64,000 nucleotides of DNA, from contig NC_085086.1 of NCBI RefSeq assembly GCF_963422355.1, positions 9,887,936-9,951,935 on the forward strand, in the 5' to 3' direction. The notes below the pieces were generated by a model. The model did no database searches. It worked only from the letters and a program-made list of their open reading frames with translations, and had not been told where the DNA came from. A program made the translations under genes and the position numbers. Below, in pieces: positions 12,436 to 22,299 of this stretch; the stretch's first letter is position 1, and the number at the start of each line of letters is the position of its first letter. This DNA comes from Corticium candelabrum (lineage: Eukaryota > Porifera > Homoscleromorpha > Homosclerophorida > Plakinidae).

Positions 12436-12436
<1 letters not shown>

Positions 12437-12470
<34 letters not shown>

Positions 12471-12500
12471 ATCTGCCTGTCTGTGTGTCTGTCTGTCTTT
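12437..12500. repeat. CTGT microsatellite
   Basis: Imperfect (CTGT)n tract of about 64 bp. Confidence 0.85.
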
Positions 12501-13230
12501 TATTTCTTACATCAAACTATGATACAATTCTGCAAAGAAATACAGTAATACAACTAGACTAATGTTCATTGAAAGCTAACATTACAGCAAACTAAAACAC
12601 TTAATATATAACTAAGACTAATGAGGAAAAAAATTTGGTGCCGAGAGAATCAGGCCTCTCAGACCCACCGCACAACATGCTAAGTTTCTTTGATATAACT
12701 TGAACATTACACTTCTGTCATTGTACAGAAAATCTTTTCCTCTAAAAGTCTAAATATTCCGCAGCATTAGGTATTCCTGCTCCATCTGATGAAAAGCTGC
12801 CAGTTTCTGCAAAAATTTCCTTGCTTCTCCCCATGATCCAAATGTTTCATAACCAGTGGAACAACTTTGACTACTGAGCCTCCAGTCTGTGTGTCTGTCT
12901 GTCTGTCATTGCGTCTCACATGGTCAGGTAGGGATAGGCAAATCAGTTTTTAATCCATTAGGTCTGAATTGATGAACAGAGTAATGCACTGATGAGGATT
13001 TTACTTCTGAAGATTTGCCTGTTGTGTCTTTAAAGTTGAAAATTGATAAAACACTGTCGGTCTGTCTGTGTGCCTGTTTGTCTGTCTATTTGTGTGTGTG
13101 TGTGTGTGTGTGTGCACGTGCGCGTGTGCTTGTCTGTCTGTTTGTCTGTTTTTCTGACATTTGTTTCTTTGCAGCTGGTTGCACATCATTGGTTTCTTCC
13201 ATCCGTTGAGGCTGATAACCTGAAAGATGA

Positions 13231-13800
13231 ATGATGTTTCTCGATGCCTTTTCTTATGTGTTCATAGCAGTTGCTATTTGGAGTACTGCAGATCAAGGTA
13301 AAGTGAAAGGATTACTATGGAGTACTGTACACTTCGTAGTGTATGCTCCAGTTCAGTTTACCAGAGTAGCCTAATGGATTTGTATGTGCAGCTATGCTCA
13401 CATCAGCTAAAGAAAGAGATCTTCTGTATGCAATAACATTCTTGATTGGTCCGTACTTCATGCATGTTTCTGAAATCTCTGCTATAATTCCAGAGCATTG
13501 CATCGATCCGTTTCTCTGGTTTCAAGTGCGCAAATGAAGTATGTCTGTTAGCACAAGTTGCATGGTAACATGTCTTGATTTGTTTTCGTTTAATTAGATA
13601 TCATACTTAGGTCACTTTTTCAAGACTTCAGGACTAATTGTTACTCACTCTTACCAATTTGTGACATCATAGGAGTATGACCTACATGGTCAGAGAACGA
13701 TCTAGGCAATCTATCATAGTGGACGGCACGTTATGGAAGAACTTGCAGCAAGTACTGCGTGGTCAAGATGATGATATACTTCTTCTTGGACTCTATCAGT
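13231..13800 (+). CDS. Possible small three-exon secreted or membrane protein gene
   Basis: This is a tentative model. Exon 1 (13231-13297) encodes a hydrophobic leader beginning MMFLDAFSYVF and ends before GTAAAG in phase 1. Exon 2 (from 13392, after TTTGTATGTGCAG) stays open in the matching phase for about 48 codons (LYAITFLIGPYFMHV and onwards) to a stop at 13535, or to a weak donor GTTTCA at 13519. Exon 3 (from 13673, after ACATCATAG) continues a compatible frame with charged sequence and ends LLLGLYQ before a TAA at 13800-13802. I do not recognise the product. The weak second donor is the main doubt. Confidence 0.25.
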
Positions 13801-13831
13801 AAATCACTTTATTTTCTTGTTCCTACATTTG

Positions 13832-13832
<1 letters not shown>

Positions 13833-13881
<49 letters not shown>
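13833..13881. repeat. AT dinucleotide microsatellite
   Basis: A (TA)n tract of about 48 bp. Confidence 0.95.
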
Positions 13882-13883
<2 letters not shown>

Positions 13884-13899
13884 TCATATCTCATTGAGT

Positions 13900-14640
13900 C
13901 AATGTATATTTCTACCTGGTTTTCATACCTCCAGGTAGTTGAGTACTGTATAATGCAATGGAGAGTTTTGAACAAGTTCTGGTCTGCCTCTTAGGCTGTT
14001 GTTTCACCAACAGGGGCCAGGCGTGTGGAACTTTAATTATGTTTAATTGAAATTTTAGGTCAATACAATTATTGGACAGGTGATACATAGGACAGGTGAT
14101 AATAGGGTGTTGCAGTGTACAGACTAACATAATGTCCCAGGCTCACTATTACAATGCTTCATGAATACTAAAGGAGTTGCACTAGTATGGTGCTGCATGA
14201 CCACCAGACAGGTTGTCGAATTTGAGCACTTTTCAGGGTGTCTATAGTGCACTCAATCTAGTGTTCCTATATATGGTTGCATGATTCGAGTACTCTAGAG
14301 TGTTCTGGAGACAGTTTAATTTTAGCAGTGTACTACTACTGAGAAAACTGGTGTATTTGAAAATCAAACTCTATCATACGAAGATAAATAATTAAGCAAA
14401 CGTACCGTACGCAACATACGCAAAACAATTACATTAAACACATATTTAATTCTAAAATTTAATTACTGCAATGTAGTCTACTCTCAGCCCAAGCCAAGAG
14501 TATGCCTTTGTTGATAGGTGTTCTTCTTGTTCTGCAGCCTCTGAGACACACAATGGATGCGCGTAATAAGGCAAAGCCAATGTGACATCTTATCCAGTTG
14601 ATGGAACTACTACTACTACTACTATTACTACTACAGTATT
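13900..14640. other. No gene supported
   Basis: AT-rich single-copy-looking DNA with short frames only. A (CTA)n-like trinucleotide tract lies at about 14605-14635, just before the 21-bp minisatellite. Confidence 0.4.
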
Positions 14641-14647
14641 TCCCGGG

Positions 14648-14815
14648 CAATTATCCGGTTGGGGAAAACAATTATCGGACTCGGTCAACCAATTATTCGA
14701 TTGGGGCAACCAATTATCCTCGTCAGGCGATCAATTATCTGGTTGGGGCAACCAATTATCCGACTCAGCCAAGCAATTATCCGACTCAGCCAGGCAATTA
14801 TCCGATTGGGGCTGT
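14648..14815. repeat. 21-bp minisatellite, about 8 units
   Basis: Units follow CAATTATCCGATTGGGGCAAC with a variant CAATTATCCGACTCAGCCAAG. Because the unit is 7 codons long, one frame reads as NYP-containing heptads (ATNYPTQP) and another as QLSDWGN heptads. An acceptor-like TACTACTACAG precedes it, so it could be a repeat-encoding exon. No flanking gene confirms this. Confidence 0.75.
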
Positions 14816-14880
14816 ACACTTTGCGAATGAAACTCACCTTCCGTCGCTGGTTAGTTGTTCAGTGCTTTGGGTCACAGTCA

Positions 14881-14989
<109 letters not shown>

Positions 14990-15070
14990 AAATTAAATAG
15001 AAATAAATCACAAATATTAAAAAATTATAAAATCTGCTGCTTTGGTGAGAAGCTCAGTTTCAAAGTGTAA

Positions 15071-15130
15071 TACAGTCTGCAAGTGTTCCCACCCAGGAAA
15101 TACAGTCTGCAAGTGTTCCCACCCAGGAAA
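15071..15130. repeat. Perfect 30-bp tandem duplication
   Basis: The 30-bp unit beginning TACAGTCTGCAAGTGTTCCC occurs twice back to back with no mismatch. Confidence 0.95.
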
Positions 15131-16194
15131 TTCATTGTATACTGTCTTACGTATCCTGCGTTATTTAGATCGTGCAGAACTTGTTTGAACTTGTTTCAAT
15201 AATCTTGTAGTAAACCTTACCGGTATCTATTAGTATAGCCTGTATTACAAGTGAAACGCCAGCCAGAAATTTTCCACAAAAGTTGGACTAAATAAAATTA
15301 TTTTTGTCAATATTTAAATATGAATTTCAAATTGTCGTATTTGATGTGATCAATGCAAATGTTGGTAGCGGCTGCAGCAAAAAGGTTTTCGTACCTTCAA
15401 TAAAACAAGACGTTTAGTTGCAAGATGTAATGTAGTACGATAGCATGCACGTCTTCACCTCAAGTGCATTTTAATACACTGTACTGTTTGCATGGCTTGG
15501 ACAGGATACCGTCTAATGGTCATTTAGTCAAATTGCTGATTAGAATGCTACCTATCAAGTGCGCTGTACCGATACAGCGGCCATGGCAGTGCTCGTTTTC
15601 GTTGTGATCTCTATGGCATAAATATAACTTAACTCCATTCATTAGTAGGTAGGGTACAACCAGACAAACTAGCTGCGCCTAACCGCAGTCCTATAGCCTT
15701 TCAATTTTCACTAACACCTACGTCCGCACTGTCTGTAAATGGCATAGGTACAACTTCACACTTCTACTCTATTGTCTTGCATTCATTGTGAAGCAGTGAC
15801 GCTACTGCGTTGCACAACTTGACCCGTAAGTAAGGATACAGTCCGGGGGTGTAGCCCGCCCACAACCGCCCCCGGACCACCCGCCCACAGAAGGCGGTGT
15901 TCCAGCTGATTGAGCTGGCTGCTTGCTGCAGTCAGATGCTAGAGAGGAACACACTTCATGCACTAGTCAAACACTGCCCACACAGTATAGACGGCGTTAT
16001 TTGGCTGTAGAAACGACACAAAACTGACCTACACTGAGTGCGTTTCAAAAGCGTTAGGAAAATACACCGCAGTTTACGTAACAGAGGTGTGACTAATCAT
16101 GCGTATCCTTGTTTTAAGATACGTAACGCCCATATAGTGGTGAATCAGACGACAGTAGACCCAGTTATCACTCGGGCTGGTGTGACGATCAGAG
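15131..16194. other. Region upstream of copy A, promoter not identified
   Basis: No coding region seen. A GC-rich block at about 15840-15900 can fold on itself (GTCCGGGGG pairs with CCCCCGGAC). No TATA box is clear in the 100 bases before the copy A start codon. The transcription start of copy A was not located. Confidence 0.4.
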
Positions 16195-18138
16195 ATGTCA
16201 CGTGAAGCGTTGATTCTCCTTTGCGTCGTTGCGTCTCTTCAGAGACTTGCAGTAGCACAATATCTGAATTGCGACGACAGAACGCAGTGCACGTCGTGCG
16301 AATGTTCCCGTGAGTTGGCACGCCATTGGACTGTCTCTTGATCTCGTATTGTACTGTACACTATAGTTAGAGCCATGCAGGGCTATACAACATCCCTATA
16401 CCAGCTAGTGCATAGTTGCTAGAGTTGTACATGCTCATGCATGTAATGTGCTGCATGCATGCATACTCCAACATAGCTGGTGAGCTGGTATCGGTCTGAG
16501 TGTCTATGTATAGCAGGTAGCTACCAGCCGTTGGACCGTCTCTTGATAACGTACTGTACCGTACACTAATTAGAGCCATGCAGGGCTATGCACCATTACT
16601 AGCAGCTAGTGCATAGTACTACAGCTGCTAGATTGTAGATGCCTAGAACATGCTCATGAATGTGATGGACTGGTCCAAGTTCAAAACAGCTGATGAGCTG
16701 GTATCAGTAACTGTCTATGTCTTGCAGGTACTAGTTCCTGTGGAGGAACACTCGTGTTCAGTACTACTACTACGTCTTTTCAGCTTCCTACAGTTGGAAG
16801 CAGAGCGTGTAACAACTGTACGTGGGTGTTGACGGTTCCTCGGGGGAAGAGAGTCCTACTCACCTTCAAAGATTTTGATCTCGGAGAAGGAGATCAATTG
16901 AGAATATTCGACGGACCTGATTCTTCCTCTCGTCTCATTGTCAAGTACTCAGAGGGAGACGAAGCAACGGAACTAATATCATCCGGGAGCCAAATGACTC
17001 TTCGTCTAATGACCGACTCGTGTGGCCCGGATACGAAGTTGTCAGCATCATTTCGTCCAACAGGTAGAAATTAATTAACATAACCTTCAGGCTGAATGCG
17101 TAAAATTATTAAATTTCTCTTGCAGATTGTGGACAGCTAGTCTGGTTGTACCCTACTAGTAGTAAATCCAACAAAAAGAAAAAGACAATTACCTCTCCGA
17201 ATTTCCCTAGACCGTACCCCAAAAACCTCTATTGCTTGTGGACGTTCGTTAGCGCTGAAGCGTCGTTGTTCTCGACAAATATGGAAGTTACATCCTTCAA
17301 AACAAGCGATGCAAAGGACAAGCTGAGGATTCAATCTCTTGACAACAAAGGAAGTGTACAATCATTTTCTGGGCCCCGTCGCCTCAAACCTCGACAAGCA
17401 ATCGTGCGACTACGAAATGTCCCCGGGATAAGCGTACGTTTTACTACAGATGACAAAAAGAAGGCTGGCAAAGGATTTGAATTAACTGTCACATCAATGT
17501 CTTCGGGTAAATAAATAAATGAGTACACAATACGTGTCTGCAACTTTTTCTTTTAGATACTGCCTGCGCACGCGCAAAATCTTTAAAGAACAGCAAACGG
17601 ACAATCATAAATTACGGAAAGAAAGCCAAATACACTTGTTGCAAAGGATTTGCGCTTGATGGTGACAACACAAATGTATGTAATGGTGGAAGATGGTCTG
17701 CTGCGTCTCCGCTGTCATGCAAACGTGCGAAATATTGATGATAATTTATTCATGTTATTATAGTACGAATTTACTTTCTGTAGCTGTGAATTCGTGCAAA
17801 TTGCCACACAACATGAAGGTCATGGAAGACAACCAGTCCGTAGGGTTGGGCGCTACCGTCAAGATTGGCTGCACTGACGGAAAGTACTTATCAAATAACC
17901 GTGATTCACTTTCTGTTCGTTGTGACTGCAATGGTCGCTTGGGTATGCCTGATAACCCTCCTGTTTGCGAAGGTATGCGTGGTTAATTTGGAAATTTGTA
18001 TGTTCCCGTAGCTGATACATCTGTAGGTGCATGCATACTGACAAATAAATAAACAGACGACAAGCAAACAAACAAGTAAAACTGTAGAGTATATTGAAAA
18101 GATGTAATCTTTATCTATAATCTTTGACATACATACAA

Positions 18139-18203
<65 letters not shown>

Positions 18204-21200
18204 GACAGACAGGCAAACACACAAACACACAGACAGGGAGACACACCAACACACAGACAGGAGAGTGGTTGTGTTTAAAAATTCTTAGCAAGCACAAGAT
18301 AGGAACACAAGGAGACACCTTGCTACCTAGTGTGCCCTTGGGCACTGGAGGACCTCAATTAAACTAAACTAAATATCACAAAGTTTGTTTTTAAATCATT
18401 TGTATTTGACAAACAAATAGACAGACAAGCAGACAGACAGACAGAAGCCGTAGACAGATAAAAACATAGGCAGACAGGCGGGCAGCCTAAAGTACGACGA
18501 ACGAACACAAAGGCACACTTTCTTATTTTCATCGACTTTTAGAGAGGTTCTGCAAAACGCCTCCTGGCGCTCCAAGTCCCAATGGTTTGACGGATGTCAC
18601 CAAGGATCCCGCTTATCGATTTCCGGTTGGATACATTGTCAACTATACATGCCCCCAAGGATATGGACTCGATGGTATCCCTTATAGAGTCTGTACCTCT
18701 CGCGGTTCGTGGGAACCAAAGACTAAAATACACAAATGTGAAGGTATGGTTGATCAGCGCATGCTTGTTGACTACTTGTAACTTAGTTTGTCTTCCGTTG
18801 CAGCCGGCTATCTGGCCTGTTCCGATCCCGGGACTCCAAAAAATGGCTTTCGTAACGTCAATTCTTTTGGCAACGAACGCTACGCAGCATTTGCATGCAA
18901 TCCAGGTTATAACATGAAGGGAAGTTACGAGCGTTATTGCCGCACGAATAATACTAACAATACTTTCTGGGATGGAGAGCCACCTGTTTGCCTAAGTAAG
19001 ACTCTTTACATAGATACGTGGTATCAGTCTGTATTAGGAATTTTGTAGGCAAGTTTAAGAACACCGCGCAACTGGCTGTTCAGTTGAAAGAAAGCTTCGT
19101 TGATCGAACTCTTGGTTGCGATAAGAAGTCGGCCAATCCAACCCCAACTCCTACTCTCAGCGCACCCTCTACTACTCCCAGCGCGCCCTCTACTACTCCC
19201 AGCACGCCCCCTATTATTGATTCTCAGCCTGTCTGCCCTCGAGGTCGCACTGTGATCGTCGGGGAGGGTTGTATTGACCTTATCTACATCGTTGACTGCT
19301 CCAAAAGCGTTGGGAATGTGAATTTCAACCACAGCCTTGAATTTGTTGGCCGCTCTGCGTCGTTGTTTGACATTGAGGGTGGCGTTGCTAGAGTAGAACT
19401 CATTACATATGATCACAAGGTTTACCCACAGTTCAAGCTCGGACAGAAAACGTCGAGAAAGGAAGTAATCGAAGCGATAAGAGCGGCTCAATTCAAAGGA
19501 GGCAACACCGCCACCGGAAGAGTTTTGAAGTATGCTCGCGAAGTAGTCGCTAATGAAACAAGAGCAAACTGTCGCAAGGCCGTCTTTTTGTTTTCCGACG
19601 GAGGCAACAATTGGGGCGGCGACGACAACCCGGAAGCGAACATGCTGAAAAAAATAAAGAATGTTGAGATCTACACAGTAGCATTTGGAGTGGAAGAGAA
19701 CGGCATCAATATAGATAGCTTGAGAAATCTGGCATCGAGACCGGATTATTTCTTTGAAGTGAGCACGGTGGAAAACATTCGAGAAGCATTTGATAAAGCG
19801 TTTCACGTTAAAGTTGGTAAGAAATCTAATCTTAATACTTACAGAAATTTATTAGTTTGACTATGAATCTCTTTAGTATACAGTAACACACCAGTTTTAT
19901 CACTTTTGACATATTGTTCCATGAGCAGCAAATTTGTGTGCATGTTTAGCCAGAGAAGAAGTTTACTAATTAAGAAAATTTTCAGTAAACTCTTACATTG
20001 ATGTTTGGCTGGAAGGTCACGTGCTGCGCAGAAACCGCAGCTAAAATGTTTAATTTTGTAAATTGCAGATACAAGGGGCATTTGTAGTACAGCTATGATG
20101 CAATGGGAATTATGACATCATAGTAAGATATCGAATTTAACTCTAATTCTAGGGTTATAACGACAACGTAACAGGCTGCAATACATGGTCTAATTTAATT
20201 TAATTTAATGCTAACCTAATTTATTTTTGTTAGCAGAATAATGAATTTTTTATAAAGAATTGAAAAAGAAAAAAGAAAATTGTAAAAATTTTCGAAAATT
20301 AAAAATTAAAATGGCGGGTATGTTCGCGGTCCATGGACCTAATTACATGGTTTCCGACGTTGTGCAAGATCTTATCAGATGCGAATGTTTAGATTACTGT
20401 ACCGAGTGCGGACGCAGTTTTACACCAAATTGCAGAGAGATGCATGGAGCTAACTGCGACGCTGAAGGCGGTGCATGGCCGTGGATGGTTGGGATATACA
20501 AAATGAATAGAGGCAACCCAGAATTGCTTTGCGGTGGAGCTATTATCGGTGAATGTTGGGTCCTGACGGCGGCACACTGCTTTGAGGGTAACAATTTCAA
20601 CAAATCGAATCTACGAGTAGTCGTCGGGGACACAGAGAGGTTTGTCCAAGAGTTCAGTGAAGAAGCGTTTTATGTCGAGCAAGTATTAATACATCCCGAA
20701 TTCGACAGAAAGAACGGAATGGGTTCATACAACAAAGACATAGCACTGCTTAAACTTTCTTGCAACGTCACTTGTTCGCCTCGTGTAAGCAAGGCTTGCC
20801 TTCCAAAAGCCAGTGACTCGATCTATTACCAAGCTGGTACAAGATGTATAGTTACCGGATGGGGAGCTACAAAGAGGGTGGCGTTAGCGGAGGACGCTGG
20901 GCCAAAATCGACTCAGTTAAAAGAGCTACACTTGCCAATAACTAACCAAGACAAGTGCAGACAAAGTATGATCGAAGAGTTTAGAAAGGACGTCACGGAA
21001 TTTACTGTCTGTGCCGGCGACGGAACGGGAAGGAATGACACTTGCCAAGGAGACTCCGGCGGTGCGCTCTTTTGCAAACGCAACGACCAGGACAGCTATG
21101 TTATCGTTGGGATCGTCAGTTGGGGAGAAGGTTGCAAACAACCCAAGAAGTATGGTGTCTACACACACGTGCTCAAACTTATCGACTGGGTGTATAGAGA

Positions 21201-21282
21201 GATGTCGACGCGACCGTGCGAGAGACCAAGAGATCCCGATGAAGAAGAAAAAATTTGTCCCAAACCAAAAACCATAGTGTAA
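16195..21282 (+). CDS. Copy A: CUB-CUB-CCP4-VWA-serine protease, factor B/MASP hybrid
   Basis: Nine exons: 16195-16309, 16728-17063, 17126-17506, 17557-17724, 17784-17972, 18543-18743, 18804-18995, 19049-19816, 20393-21282; 3240 coding nt, 1079 residues, all introns phase 1. Order: signal peptide (1-22) and CTSCEC motif, CUB1 (39-150), CUB2 (151-277), CCP1-4 (278-527), VWA exon (528-783), protease (784-1079). The VWA has MIDAS residues DCSKS, Thr in GGNTATG and Asp in FSDGG. The protease has His in TAAHC, Asp in NKDIALL, Ser in CQGDSGG and Asp189 (trypsin-like pocket). No R-IVGG activation site is present, as in factor B/C2. The linker before VWA is a Pro/Ser/Thr repeat (APSTTPS twice). Start chosen because exon 1 has the same length (115 nt) and phase as in B and E. 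Likely secreted, complement-like protease; ligand unknown. All catalytic residues look intact. Confidence 0.88.
16322..16728. repeat. Tandem duplication of about 205 bp in copy A intron 1
   Basis: The two halves (about 16322-16528 and 16529-16727) share GTCTCTTGAT, TTAGAGCCATGCAGGGCTAT and the end GTCTATGT..GCAGGTA. The second half supplies the intron 1 acceptor; the first carries a matching decoy acceptor near 16510-16517. Confidence 0.75.
18149..18200. repeat. CA microsatellite in copy A intron 5
   Basis: (AC)n tract of about 52 bp, followed by degenerate ACAGACAGGC units, within the 570-nt intron between CCP2 and CCP3. Confidence 0.95.
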
Positions 21283-22299
21283 TCATTGCTGTGATTTTTT
21301 GCTAGCACAGACGAGCATACGACAGGATTTGTAAAGGACAGCTAAATAGAATTTGCTTAATTTGTAGTAGCGTTTCTGATCATTGAATAGAACATATACA
21401 AAAGGTTTATTGCGCAAGTAAACAAACCTGTACCCGGCGTCTATTCGTGTCTGTTACTTGTACCATTATAAAAGAAATCATTCAATATCACATCATAAGG
21501 AAATATAAAAGGGCAAATGGCTAATGGATAAGGAGCTGCCATTAGACGGTCACACCCCCCCCAAGGCAGATCGCTGAGTTCATGTGCATTATGCAGCAGC
21601 TACAGCCCGTGCTAAGCATTCAATCTCTTGGAGCCTGGCGAGGTACTGTACGTACTCGCAGCAGCCCCGACTGCAACGCCAACTGTGGTGTGGGCACCTT
21701 AAGTCCCAGCCGGACCCCAGTGGCTGATGGACTTTGTGGAAGTCGTGGGGCTTTGCCACTCCATGCAGTCAAAGGCCAGGTACTAATTTCTACTCTTAAG
21801 TAACGAGAGGCAATTCTGTGTGAGTTTCTTGCCCAAAGAAATTATGCAATAGCTCGTCATCTCTGATTTAAAATAACAAGCTCGTGTTGGAAACTACAAA
21901 ACAATGGAAAAACGATATGAGGGGGAGTTCTAGCCTGCAATCATTGCATTACAGCATGCAGCATGCAACTGAAACTCGATCAAATGGCAGAGCCTAGGGC
22001 AGGGTTCTAGTATAAAGTTTAGTTGCAAGTGGGGGACCGCACTGATTATAAGTTTCCTGTCTCCGTTATTCAGTCTCTCATTAAAGCTGTACACAGCGTT
22101 TACATGTGCTGCGTAGGCTTACCAACCGGAACTTACTTCCCACCAGATGTTATGCCGGGTCGTACCATTCATTTTCGTCGGACATTACATCATAATGTGC
22201 TAGTAGACGGGCTTCCGTGGTTTCAGTCGTTCAGAAGGCAATATGCCAGAGCTATTCGATGCGTGTATGCAGAACCTTCAGAATTTAATGTTAAGAGAG
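21283..22299. other. Intergenic between copies A and B
   Basis: Apart from the minus-strand SINE nothing is supported. Frames near 22023-22379 run into copy B exon 1 out of phase and show no domain. No clear TATA box was found for copy B. Confidence 0.4.
21562..21866 (-). mobile_element. SINE, copy 3, 5'-truncated
   Basis: The reverse complement carries the same central domain as the copies at 9.6 and 35.3 kb (GCATAATTTCTTTGGGCAAG and TAGTACCTGGCC) and the 3' part of the 9.6-kb copy (CAGCCACTGGGGTCC, then CACCACAGTTGGC). The tRNA-like head with A and B boxes is not recognisable. It lies between copies A and B. Confidence 0.65.

Noticed and set aside
19024-19806. 260-codon minus-strand frame
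   Set aside because: It is antisense to the copy A VWA exon and shows no domain; the plus-strand exon is clearly the real one.
20260-20392. In-frame extension upstream of the copy A protease exon with its own Met
   Set aside because: The acceptor GAATGTTTAG at 20392 aligns with the protease-exon acceptor of the other copies in the same phase, and the extension is low-complexity Lys-rich intron sequence.
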